Shown: positions 35,753 to 42,941 of the stretch, in pieces
How positions within the stretch are numbered: position 1 is the first letter of the stretch
Layout: each line of letters opens with the position of its first letter
From: Actinacidiphila acididurans
GTDB lineage: Bacteria > Actinomycetota > Actinomycetes > Streptomycetales > Streptomycetaceae
NCBI RefSeq assembly: GCF_016918855.1
Contig: NZ_JADKYB010000014.1
Span: forward strand, 186,001-250,000
Length of the DNA stretch: 64,000 nt
Direction of reading: 5' to 3'
Position numbers and translations under genes: made by a program
Notes under the pieces: generated by a model
Database searches by the model: none
What the model was told of the DNA's origin: nothing
Seen by the model: only the letters and a program-made list of their open reading frames with translations

Positions 35753-36175
35753 ATGGTCGCCGCGCGCGCGGGGGTCAGCGTTCGCGCCCTGCGCTACTAC
35801 GAAGAGCAGGGACTCCTCGTCGCCGCCCGCGGCCCCGGGGACCAGCGGCAGTATTCCGAGTCCGACGTCGAGCGGGTGAAGTTCATCCAGCTCCTCTACT
35901 CGGCCGGGCTGCCCAGCAAGGCGATCCTGCCCATCCTGCCGTTCATGGACACCCTGGTCGCAACGCCGGAAATGACGCAACAGCTCACGGACGAGCGCGA
36001 CCGCATCCAAGCTCGGATCCACGACTTGACCCGGGCACGCGAACGCCTCGACGAGCTGATCGGCCTCGCCGCCCAGTACACGGCGTCGTCACCGGCGCAG
36101 TGCCCGCCGGACGTGGACACCACGCCCGACAGGCCGAGGAAATCGGGCCGAGCGGTTCCCTCGATACGCCCTTGA
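35753..36175 (+). CDS. MerR-family regulator with short N-terminus
   Basis: 140 aa from ATG 35753. The winged-helix core is clear: ARAGVSVRALRYYEEQGLLVAARGPGDQRQYSESDVERVKFIQLL (in part), then a dimerisation helix (LTDERDRIQARIHDLTRARERLDELIGLA). The usual first strand (xIGELA) is replaced by MVA. So either translation starts late, or an upstream base change has displaced the first few codons. There is no good ribosome site. No metal-binding cysteines are present at the usual places, so it is probably a drug/stress-type MerR. Confidence 0.75.
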   Translation: MVAARAGVSVRALRYYEEQGLLVAARGPGDQRQYSESDVERVKFIQLLYSAGLPSKAILPILPFMDTLVATPEMTQQLTDERDRIQARIHDLTRARERLDELIGLAAQYTASSPAQCPPDVDTTPDRPRKSGRAVPSIRP

Positions 36176-36319
36176 GTGGTACTGCGAACAGCCACTGCCA
36201 AGGGCGGTGCTGGTCAGGTGCTGGTCAGGTCGAATGCGCGGCCCCGCCACGTCCCGGCCAGAAGCACATCCGCCCAAAAACGGCGTGCCGACCAACCGTC
36301 CCGGAGCGATACTGCCGGG

Positions 36320-37231
36320 ATGATCAACGTGCCTGCCCCCGCGCTGGACTCGTTGTACGGGCTCGCCTTCGGGGACGCCTTCGGTGACCGTTGGTTCGGC
36401 ATCCTGCGCCGGGAGGGTACGGCGGCGTTGGAGGCGCGGACGGTGCCGCCGGAGCCGTTGTGGCGGTGGAGCGACGACACGGCGCAGGCGCTCGTACTGG
36501 TCCGGGAACTCGCGGAGGGCGGCGGCGCCGTCGACCAGGACCGGCTCGCCCTGCGGTTCGCGGCGGCGTACGCCGAGGACACGCACCGGGGTTACGGGGC
36601 CTCGATGCATGACGTGCTCCGGCGGATCGGTGCGGGCGAGCCCTGGCGGGACGTGGTGGCCGGGCAGTTCGGCGGCCAGGGCTCCTGGGGGAACGGCGCG
36701 GCCATGCGGGCCGCCCCGCTCGGCGCGTGGCACGCCGCCGACCTCGACGTGGCCGCCGAGCAGGCCGCGCTCCAGGGCGCGGTGTCGCACCACCACCCGG
36801 AGGCGGTCACCGGCGCGGTGGCGGTCGCCCTCGCCGCGGCCCTGGCAACGCGCAGCCGGGGCGGGCCTGCCCCCGCGCGGCCGGACTTCCTCCGGGCGGT
36901 CGCCGAACAACTCCCCGACAGCGACGTCCGGTCGGGCATACGGACAGCGGCCCGCATGTCGGACCGGGCCTCGGTTCGGCACGCCGCGGAAGTCCTGGGC
37001 TCCGGCTACCACATGTCCGGGCCCGACACGGTCCCCTTCGCCCTGTGGTGCGCGGCCGGGCACCTCGACGACCTGCACGAGGGCCTGTGGCTCACGGTCG
37101 CCGGCCAGGGCGACATCGACACCACCTGCGCCATCGCGGGCGGGGTGATCGCCGCGCGTACGGGCGTCGCCGCCCTCCCCGCGGCCTGGCACGCGGCCCG
37201 CGAACCGCTGCCTCCGGTCGTGCCGGAGTAG
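36320..37231 (+). CDS. ADP-ribosylglycohydrolase family protein
   Basis: 303 aa from ATG 36320. Features of the DraG/ARH family are GLAFGDAFGD near the N-terminus, WRWSDDTAQALVLVRELA (first metal-site acidic cluster), the SWGNGAAMRAAPLGAW block, QGAVSHHHPEAVTGA, and C-terminal GQGDIDTTCAIAGGVIAA carrying the second pair of metal aspartates. It should remove ADP-ribose from proteins or nucleic acids using two Mg ions. Next to a conflict locus it could act as antidote or housekeeping enzyme, but the orientation is opposite and linkage is unproven. Confidence 0.9.
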   Translation: MINVPAPALDSLYGLAFGDAFGDRWFGILRREGTAALEARTVPPEPLWRWSDDTAQALVLVRELAEGGGAVDQDRLALRFAAAYAEDTHRGYGASMHDVLRRIGAGEPWRDVVAGQFGGQGSWGNGAAMRAAPLGAWHAADLDVAAEQAALQGAVSHHHPEAVTGAVAVALAAALATRSRGGPAPARPDFLRAVAEQLPDSDVRSGIRTAARMSDRASVRHAAEVLGSGYHMSGPDTVPFALWCAAGHLDDLHEGLWLTVAGQGDIDTTCAIAGGVIAARTGVAALPAAWHAAREPLPPVVPE

Positions 37232-37252
37232 GAACCCGCACGGCAGGATGGC

Positions 37253-37678
37253 GTGGTGGAGTCCTTGACGCTGGACGGCTGGCAGCCTGCGGAGTTCCTG
37301 GTCGTGGCGCAACTCGACCTCACGGTACGGGCGTTGGAGGAGCGGTCCCTGACGGTCGAGTTCGACGAGGTGCACGGCGAGCACACCGCGGTGCTGCGAG
37401 TTTCGAACGCGGGGTTGGTGTTCTGTCTCGTGGCCACCCCGCCCTACGCGGGCTTCGCTCTGCTGTGCGGCGACCCGGACGGTATGGGCTGGGAGGAGGC
37501 GCTGGATATCTTCCTGGCGCAGACACCGTTCGGGCGTTCGGCCGTCACGTGGGTTCCCGGCGACGTACCGGACGATGTACGGGTGGCAGCCGGCGCCGAC
37601 GAGGAACACCCGGCCGTGCATACGGATCGCCCGCACGCGAAGGACAACCCTGTCGCCGAGGCACCGCAAGTTCCGTAA
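37253..37678 (+). CDS. Hypothetical protein (141 aa)
   Basis: Starts with tandem GTG codons at 37253; AGGA lies about 5 bases upstream. No family recognised. The first ~100 residues look like a folded alpha/beta domain (GWQPAEFLVVAQLDLTVRALEERSLTVEFDEVHGEHTAVLRVSN in part; then YAGFALLCGDPDG and WEEALDIFLAQTPFGRSAVTWVP). The tail is polar and probably disordered. It follows the ADP-ribosylglycohydrolase by 21 bp on the same strand, so they may be co-transcribed. Confidence 0.7.
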   Translation: MVESLTLDGWQPAEFLVVAQLDLTVRALEERSLTVEFDEVHGEHTAVLRVSNAGLVFCLVATPPYAGFALLCGDPDGMGWEEALDIFLAQTPFGRSAVTWVPGDVPDDVRVAAGADEEHPAVHTDRPHAKDNPVAEAPQVP

Positions 37679-37687
37679 GTTCGGCCC

Positions 37688-38173
37688 GTGACCTACGAAA
37701 TCACGTTCGTACGGGTGCAGCCGGGGCTGACGCTTCAGGGGACGCTGGACCGCCTGAACGCCGACTTCGAGTTCGATGTCGACGCCGACCCTCCCCTGCT
37801 CCGGCTCACCGAGGCCGAGCGGGGCGAGTGGGACCGCGTTCTGGGCCGGGTGTCGCGGGAGGTCGGGCCCGTGGAGGCCGAGGAATATCTGTACAGCCTG
37901 ACCTTCTGGACGGTTGGTCCGCCGGGACGGGTGAAGTTCGATTACCGCGGAGACATGGGGGACATCGAGATCCCGTACCGCTACTCGGGACCGGCGGCGT
38001 TGGCGGTGATGGAGCTGGCGTACCGCGTGGCCCGTATCGTCGAGGAGGAGAGCGGCCTCACCGGTCACGACTTCGAGGTGGACCAGCCGACCCGGACCGG
38101 GGATCCGGCGAAGGCCGCGGCCCGGCTGGGCGGTGTCGCGGATTGGGCGCAGCGGAATCTGGGCGGGCGGTGA
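37688..38173 (+). CDS. Hypothetical protein (161 aa)
   Basis: GTG start 9 bp after the previous stop. Not recognised. The N-terminal half contains TYEITFVRVQPGLTLQGTLDRL and a run of acidic residues (ADFEFDVDADPP). The middle has strands EYLYSLTFWTV and VKFDYRGDMGDIEIPYRYSG, and the end is helical (VMELAYRVARIVEEESGLTGHDFEVDQP). This is the look of small actinobacterial immunity-type or ligand-binding proteins, but no function can be claimed. Same strand and close spacing suggest an operon with the two preceding genes. Confidence 0.7.
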   Translation: MTYEITFVRVQPGLTLQGTLDRLNADFEFDVDADPPLLRLTEAERGEWDRVLGRVSREVGPVEAEEYLYSLTFWTVGPPGRVKFDYRGDMGDIEIPYRYSGPAALAVMELAYRVARIVEEESGLTGHDFEVDQPTRTGDPAKAAARLGGVADWAQRNLGGR

Positions 38174-38210
38174 CGGGTAGCACCCCGGGGAGACCTGGGA
38201 GGATCGGGCC

Positions 38211-38810
38211 GTGACCAGCACCGACAGTACGGAACGCCAAAGGCTGCTGCGCCGCGGATTCGCCCTGGAGTACACCACGCTCGGGTGGAACGTCGTCGGC
38301 ATCGTGATCCTCGGGTTCGCGGCGGTCTCCGCGAGGTCGGTCGCATTGGCCGGGTTCGGGCTGGACTCCCTGATCGAGATCGGCGCTTCCACAGTGGTCG
38401 TCTGGGAGCTGTCGGGCACCGGCGAGGAGCGGCAGAAACGGGCGCTGCGGCTGATCGGCGCCGGCTTCGCCCTGCTGGCCGCGTATCTGCTGGTGCAGTC
38501 CACCTGGGTGCTGGTCGCCGGCTTCCGCCCGCACCACTCGCCGCTGGGCATCGCCTGGACCGCCGTGACCGCCACCGCGATGTTCGCCCTTGCCGCGGGA
38601 AAGGCCCGTACCGGAGCCGCACTCGACAACCCGGTGCTCAGGACCGAGGGCCGGGTCACCCTGATCGACGGCGTACTCGCGGCGGCCGTCCTGCTCGGCC
38701 TCGTACTCAACGCCGTGGCCGGCTGGTGGTGGGCCGATCCGCTCGCGGGGTACGTCCTCGTCTATTACGCCGTCCGCGAGGTCGACGAGATCTTCCGCGG
38801 CGACCACTGA
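38211..38810 (+). CDS. CDF-type cation efflux membrane protein lacking the cytoplasmic domain
   Basis: 199 aa, GTG start with GGGAGGATC upstream. Membrane segments are visible at VVGIVILGFAAV, ALAGFGLDSLIEIGASTVVVW, LIGAGFALLAAYLLVQ, PLGIAWTAVTATAMFALAA, LIDGVLAAAVLLGLVLNAV and a last WADPLAGYVLVYYA. The FGLDSLIE and LIDG motifs correspond to the metal-site aspartates of TM2 and TM5 in cation diffusion facilitators. The usual C-terminal dimerisation domain (~90 aa) is absent, as in a subgroup of actinobacterial proteins. Substrate unknown. Confidence 0.82.
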   Translation: MTSTDSTERQRLLRRGFALEYTTLGWNVVGIVILGFAAVSARSVALAGFGLDSLIEIGASTVVVWELSGTGEERQKRALRLIGAGFALLAAYLLVQSTWVLVAGFRPHHSPLGIAWTAVTATAMFALAAGKARTGAALDNPVLRTEGRVTLIDGVLAAAVLLGLVLNAVAGWWWADPLAGYVLVYYAVREVDEIFRGDH

Positions 38811-38859
38811 CCCACAGGGTTCGCCCTGCGTACTCCTGGTGAACGTACGCGCACAAACA

Positions 38860-38910
38860 GCGGCGAAGCCGCGTACACTGCGCGACAGTTCGCGCGCAGA
38901 AAGTAGGGAG
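38860..38910. promoter_or_regulatory. Promoter region of the XRE-DUF397 operon
   Basis: TACACT at 38874 is a plausible -10. GCGCGACAGTTCGCGCGC (38881-38898) is an imperfect dyad that could be an autoregulatory site. GGGAG precedes the GTG start by 6-7 bases. Confidence 0.4.
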
Positions 38911-38916
38911 TAGCCC

Positions 38917-39879
38917 GTGACTACGCGCAGGGGTGCTGCGTTACACAGGCAAAGGCGGGTCGGGACGGTGGGAGGTGGCAAGACCATGGCCGAGGCAGTG
39001 GAGGGGACCGGGGGGCCGGAATCCGAGGGGGCGGCAAAGTCCGGGGGTATGCCGGCCTGGCTGGGCAACGGCGAACCCGAGACATCGGACAGCCTCAAGA
39101 CCTTCGGCGCCGTCGTCCAAGCCCTGCGGGAGTTCCACGGCATGAGCCGCGAAGAACTCGGCCTACACGTACGGCTGTCCAAGCACACGATCGCCTCCAT
39201 TGAGTACGGCCGCCGCATGCCGGATGTGGGGTTCGCCGAACGGGCCGACGCAGTTCTCGGGGGTACGGGCGCCTTGCCGAAGGCGGTCGGGTACCTGGCG
39301 CGGCAACCGGGATTGGCGGCGTGGTTCCGTCAGTGGGCCCGCTTGGAGGCGCATGCGATCACCTTGTACACCTACGACTGCCGCGTCGTGCCAGGGCTGT
39401 TGCAGACCGAGGCGTACGCTCGCGCCCTGTTCGAGGAGCGGTTGCCGCCACTAAGTGACGAAGAGATCGAGTCCCAGTGGGAGGCGCGCGCCGAACGCCA
39501 AAGGCTGCTGTACAACCGCCCGAACACAGCCTTTAGCTTTGTCCTCGACGAGCCTCTGTTGCGGCGCCAGACAGGCGGGGCAGGAGTCACCCGCGAACTT
39601 ATCGATCACGTGCTGGACCTGTCCCAACGCCGGAACATCGAGATTCAGGTGTTGCCCCAAAACACCGGGGTCCACCCCGGGTTGGACGGCCCCATCGTGC
39701 TGCTGGAGACACCGGACAACCGGTGGTTCGCCTACAACGAGGGGCAGGAGTCCGGCCAACTTATCTCTGCCTTGAAAGTGGTCAACATCCTCCAGATGCG
39801 GTATGCAAAACTGCGCTCGCAGTCCCTCAGCTCCGAGGACTCCGTGCGCCTGTTGAAGCAACTGCGAGGAGAGCTATGA
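38917..39879 (+). CDS. XRE-family regulator with DUF5753 domain
   Basis: 320 aa, GTG 38917. A ~45-residue polar leader is followed by the HTH (VVQALREFHGMSREELGLHVRLSKHTIASIEYGRRMPDVGF, in part). The DUF5753 sensor-like region has LEAHAITLYTYDCRVVPGLLQTEAYARALF, RQRLLYNRP, FVLDEPLLRR, IEIQVLPQNTGVHPGLDGPIVLLE and a helical end. These regulators are abundant in Streptomyces and pair with DUF397 proteins (WhiJ/BldB-like systems). The stop overlaps the DUF397 start (ATGA). Confidence 0.92.
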   Translation: MTTRRGAALHRQRRVGTVGGGKTMAEAVEGTGGPESEGAAKSGGMPAWLGNGEPETSDSLKTFGAVVQALREFHGMSREELGLHVRLSKHTIASIEYGRRMPDVGFAERADAVLGGTGALPKAVGYLARQPGLAAWFRQWARLEAHAITLYTYDCRVVPGLLQTEAYARALFEERLPPLSDEEIESQWEARAERQRLLYNRPNTAFSFVLDEPLLRRQTGGAGVTRELIDHVLDLSQRRNIEIQVLPQNTGVHPGLDGPIVLLETPDNRWFAYNEGQESGQLISALKVVNILQMRYAKLRSQSLSSEDSVRLLKQLRGEL

Positions 39880-40121
39880 CCAACCCCGAACTGGCCTGGT
39901 TCAAGAGCAGCTACAGCGGCAGTTCCGGTGACAACTGCATCGAGGTGGCCGTCTCCTGGCACAAGTCGAGCTACAGCAGCGGTCAGGGCGACAACTGCGT
40001 CGAGGTCGCCAGCACCCCCGGCACCATCCACGTCCGGGACTCCAAGGACAAGGAGGGCCCGCAGCTCGCCTTCTCCCCCGCCCAGTGGGCGTCCTTCGTG
40101 GAGTTCGCCTCGGCCATCTGA
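39876..40121 (+). CDS. DUF397 protein with duplicated motif
   Basis: 81 aa, ATG overlapping the XRE stop. The DUF397 hallmark appears twice: WFKSSYSGSSGDNCIEVAV and WHKSSYSSGQGDNCVEVAS, followed by IHVRDSKDKEGPQLAFSPAQWASFVEFA. Most relatives (~60-70 aa) have one copy, so the second is an internal duplication of about 20 residues. It is probably the antitoxin-like or modulator partner of the upstream XRE protein. Confidence 0.92.
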   Translation: MTNPELAWFKSSYSGSSGDNCIEVAVSWHKSSYSSGQGDNCVEVASTPGTIHVRDSKDKEGPQLAFSPAQWASFVEFASAI

Positions 40122-40139
40122 GCCGCGCGCAGCGAGTGG

Positions 40140-40174
40140 GTGCCCCGCGTCCGTCAGTTGGGGAAGCGGGGCAC
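40140..40174. terminator. Terminator between convergent DUF397 and PfpI-like genes
   Basis: 9-bp arms GTGCCCCGC (40140-40148) and GCGGGGCAC (40166-40174), loop of 17 bases. Confidence 0.6.
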
Positions 40175-40207
40175 GACCACCCGTTGCCCGGGGGGCCAAG
40201 GGTCCCC

Positions 40208-40903
40208 CTACGCGAGGATCTTCAGCAACCGGTCCGCCAAGATGGCGGCCGAGTGGGGGTTCTGGCCGGTGATGAGGTTGTCGTCCTCGACCATGTAGGG
40301 CTGCCATATCTCGCCGCGGCTGTAGTCGACGCCGACCGCGTCCTTGAGTTCGTCCTCCAACAACCAGGTCGCGCGGGGGGCGAGACCCACCGCCTCTTCC
40401 TCCTCGTTGGTGAAGCCGGTCACCTTGCGGCCCTTGAAGGGGGAGACCCCGTGGATCCGGGTGGCCAGCATCGAGGCCGGGGCGTGGCAGACGATGGCGA
40501 GCGGGCGGCCCGAGGCGAGCTGTTCCGTGAGCAGCCGGCCGGCGTCCGCGTCGAAGGCCAGGTCCGCCATGGGGCCGTGGCCGCCGGGCAGATAGACCGC
40601 GTCGTAGTCCTCGAGGCGGACGTCGGAGAGTTTGATCGGCCGCCGCATCACCTCGGCGTCGCGGATGATGGCCTCCAGGTCGAGGGCGCCCTGTTCGCCG
40701 CCCGCCATCGAGGGGCGCAGGCTCATCATGTCGACGTTGGGGGTCACGCCGCCCGGTGTCGCCACCACGACCTCGTGACCTGCGTCCGTGACGGCCTTGT
40801 AGGGGTTCGCGAACTCCTCGGCCCAGTAGCCCGTGGCGTATCGGGTGCCGTCCTTGAGTACCCAGTACGTCGCCCCGCTCACGATGAAAAGCAGCTTCGC
40901 CAT
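40208..40903 (-). CDS. DJ-1/PfpI family class I glutamine amidotransferase-like protein
   Basis: 231 aa from ATG 40903, 10 bases after GGAGG; a longer reading upstream crosses the promoter. Motifs are KLLFIVSGATYWVLKDGT, EVVVATPGG, YDAVYLPGGHGPMADL and the nucleophile elbow AIVCHAPAS (C139, H140). NEEEEAVGL and ITGQNPHSA follow near the C-terminus. It belongs to the HchA/Hsp31-like branch (glyoxalase III or chaperone activity in relatives). The TetR gene downstream runs the opposite way round the promoter, so control by that TetR is possible. Confidence 0.88.
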   Translation of the reverse strand: MAKLLFIVSGATYWVLKDGTRYATGYWAEEFANPYKAVTDAGHEVVVATPGGVTPNVDMMSLRPSMAGGEQGALDLEAIIRDAEVMRRPIKLSDVRLEDYDAVYLPGGHGPMADLAFDADAGRLLTEQLASGRPLAIVCHAPASMLATRIHGVSPFKGRKVTGFTNEEEEAVGLAPRATWLLEDELKDAVGVDYSRGEIWQPYMVEDDNLITGQNPHSAAILADRLLKILA

Positions 40904-41015
40904 TGGCCGTGCGCCTCCTCGGCCCCACCTTGTACGTGCGGAGGAATCGATCAAGTGGCCGTAAAACGACCGAATTCCACCGTAGGCGCGGGTTCGCAAG
41001 GGCGCACGCGGAGGG

Positions 41016-41648
41016 TCACCGCCCGGCGGTGAGGGCGAGGCTCGCCGGGACGGACCGGTGGGCGTCGGCCAGGGCATTGAGCAGGGCGGCGCGGCCACCG
41101 CGGCCGTCGTCCCGTACCCACGCGCGCGCGGCGACGCTCCAGCAGGTGGTCGTGATCCGGGCGAGCACGCGGGGGCGCAGGTCGTCGGCGTCCAGGCCGA
41201 GCCGGTCGGCGAGGTGGGCGGCGGCCTCGTCCTCGACGCCCGTGCGGTGGTGGTCGACGTACGCGAGCAGCGCCGGCGCGGTCAGCACCAGGCGGCGCGT
41301 CGCGCGGTAACGCTCGTCCCAGCCGGGGTCGAGCGCTTCGACGGCGCCGGTCAGCCGGGTGTGCAGGGCGTCGAGGACGTTGCCGGACAGGTCCCGCCCG
41401 CGCAGCTGGTCCAGGTACGCCCGCCACAGCTCGGTCTCCGCCTCGACGGCGACGGCTTCCTTTGCCGGGAAGGCGCGGAAGAACGTGCTCTTGGAGACCT
41501 CGACCTCGTCGACGAGGCGGTCCAGGGTCACCGCGTCGAAGCCGTGGGCCGTGAACAGGCGCAGCGCGGTCTCGGCGAGGGTGCGCCGCGTGCGCAGGCG
41601 TTTGCGGTCGCGCAGGGGCAGGGAGCGGTCGTCGGCGGGCGAGGTCAT
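41016..41648 (-). CDS. TetR-family transcriptional regulator
   Basis: 210 aa from ATG 41648 (MTSPADDRS); ATG 41660 adds four residues. Neither has a strong ribosome site. The HTH is standard: RRTLAETALRLFTAHGFDAVTLDRLVDEVEVSKSTFFRAFPAKEAV (in part). The C-terminal domain is helical (RRLVLTAPALLAYVDHHRTGVEDEAAAHLADRL, part). It is transcribed divergently from the MarR-like and VOC genes, its likely targets. The shared 95-bp region has AT-rich words such as TTGATACCAAACG. Confidence 0.9.
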   Translation of the reverse strand: MTSPADDRSLPLRDRKRLRTRRTLAETALRLFTAHGFDAVTLDRLVDEVEVSKSTFFRAFPAKEAVAVEAETELWRAYLDQLRGRDLSGNVLDALHTRLTGAVEALDPGWDERYRATRRLVLTAPALLAYVDHHRTGVEDEAAAHLADRLGLDADDLRPRVLARITTTCWSVAARAWVRDDGRGGRAALLNALADAHRSVPASLALTAGR

Positions 41649-41743
41649 GCCGTACAGCATACCGATACTGAGTCACGTTAATCACTTGATACCAAACGAG
41701 ACCGAGTGTCACTATCGGCGGCGAAGAACCCTAGGAGGCAGAG

Positions 41744-42205
41744 ATGACCACGGCAGAGACGACCCCGAACCCCGGCCCGCCCGCCGCCCTCCCCTTCGGC
41801 ACAGCCCTGATCGGCCGCACCGAGAAGGCGCTGAACGCGATCCTCCGCCGGCGGATCGACGGCACCGGCCTGACCGAGCCGTTGTGGGTGGCCCTCACCC
41901 TGACCGCGACCAGCCAGGGCCCGCTGGAGGCCGCCGCCCTGGAGGCCCGGGTGGCCGACGCCCAGCAGACCGGCATCGAAACCGCCCGCGCCCACCTGGC
42001 CGACCTCGCCGACCTGGGCTTCCTCCGTACCACCGAGGACGGCCGGCCCGAACTCACGGAACACGGCAGGTCGGTCTGGGAAGGGCTACGCGCCACCCTC
42101 GGCGAGACGACCGCCGGCCTGTGGGGCGATCTCCCCGCGCAGGATCTGGCGGTCGCGGCCCGTGTCCTGACCACCGTCCTGACCCGCGCGCGGGAGGTCC
42201 GGTGA
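41744..42205 (+). CDS. MarR-like winged-helix protein
   Basis: 153 aa, ATG 41744 with TAGGAGG upstream. LPFGTALIGRTEKALNAILRRRID, LTEPLWVALTLTATSQGPLEAAALEARV, TARAHLADLADLGFLRTTEDGRPELTEHGRSVWEGLRATLGE and a C-terminal dimer helix give a MarR/PadR-like layout. The recognition helix is not strongly basic, so DNA binding is inferred. The stop overlaps the VOC gene start (GTGA). Confidence 0.78.
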   Translation: MTTAETTPNPGPPAALPFGTALIGRTEKALNAILRRRIDGTGLTEPLWVALTLTATSQGPLEAAALEARVADAQQTGIETARAHLADLADLGFLRTTEDGRPELTEHGRSVWEGLRATLGETTAGLWGDLPAQDLAVAARVLTTVLTRAREVR

Positions 42206-42573
42206 TCGCCAAGCTGCAGTGCGTGGTGCTGGACTGCCCGGACGTACGGACGCTTGCCCGCTTCTACCAGGCGGTCCTGGGCGGTGAGGTCAACCGGCCC
42301 GATCCCCGCTGGGCGGTCGGCGACGGCTTCGCGACCCTGCACACCGACGCCGGGCTCGTGTTCGCCTTCCAGCGGGTCGAGGACTACCGGGCGCCGCAAT
42401 GGCCGGACGCCGCGCACCCGCAGCAGTTTCACCTGGACCTCGACGTCCCCGACCTCGACCGGGCCCAGGGTGAAGTCCTCGCGCTCGGTGCGACGCTGCT
42501 GCGCGCCGACCCCCGCGGCTGGCGGGTCCTCGCGGACCCGGCGGGGCATCCGTTCTGCCTGCTCAGGGGCTAG
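42202..42573 (+). CDS. VOC-family (glyoxalase/bleomycin resistance-like) protein
   Basis: 123 aa, GTG overlapping the MarR-like stop. Two beta-alpha-beta-beta-beta modules: VVLDCPDVRTLARFYQAVLGGEV with VGDGFATLHTDAGLVFAFQRVEDY, then QFHLDLDVPDLDRAQGEVLALGATLLRADP with RVLADPAGHPFCLL. It is probably a small-molecule binding or dioxygenase-like enzyme controlled by the divergent TetR. Substrate unknown. Confidence 0.87.
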   Translation: MIAKLQCVVLDCPDVRTLARFYQAVLGGEVNRPDPRWAVGDGFATLHTDAGLVFAFQRVEDYRAPQWPDAAHPQQFHLDLDVPDLDRAQGEVLALGATLLRADPRGWRVLADPAGHPFCLLRG

Positions 42574-42654
42574 CCGGTCCCGGAATTCGGCGCCGCGCCC
42601 AGGCCCGCCGGCCCAGTGGCGGCCCCGCTGCATACGGGTGCGGGCCGCCCTGCC

Positions 42655-42843
42655 TCACCCGCGCCGTTCGGTGTGCCGATACCCGAAAGGCCCCGGCAGA
42701 TCCGCCGAGGTGGTCCGCCGCCCCGTCGTCGACCACGTCCGATGCGCACCCTTGCGCCCAATGGTCAGCGACAGCGACTTACGGTTCACGTTGACCCGCA
42801 CTCCGGGCAGGATCCGGAACGACTTGCGGAACGTCACGGGCAT
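42655..42843 (-). CDS. DUF4236 domain protein
   Basis: 62 aa. ATG 42843 lies 5 bases after AAGGAGG; ORF otherwise alone. The sequence MPVTFRKSFRILPGVRVNV followed by KSLSLTIGRKGAHRTWST is the DUF4236 pattern (short beta-rich domain, FRKSFRI near the start and SxSxGxxGxxxxxS later). The function of the family is unknown. It lies between the VOC gene and the Sel1-repeat NTPase gene, facing left. Confidence 0.8.
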   Translation of the reverse strand: MPVTFRKSFRILPGVRVNVNRKSLSLTIGRKGAHRTWSTTGRRTTSADLPGPFGYRHTERRG

Positions 42844-42941
42844 CACGGCCTCCTTGCTCTCTCCTTTTTCCGTGTGCCCGCCTTTGCTCCGCTCACCCGC
42901 CGTGGTGGCTCAACCGGCGGGCGGGGCAGGGGTGGTGGGCG

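Noticed and set aside
38230..39510. Identical 18-bp word GAACGCCAAAGGCTGCTG at 38231 and 39493
   Set aside because: Both code for ERQRLL in unrelated genes; coincidence of codon use, no extended repeat.
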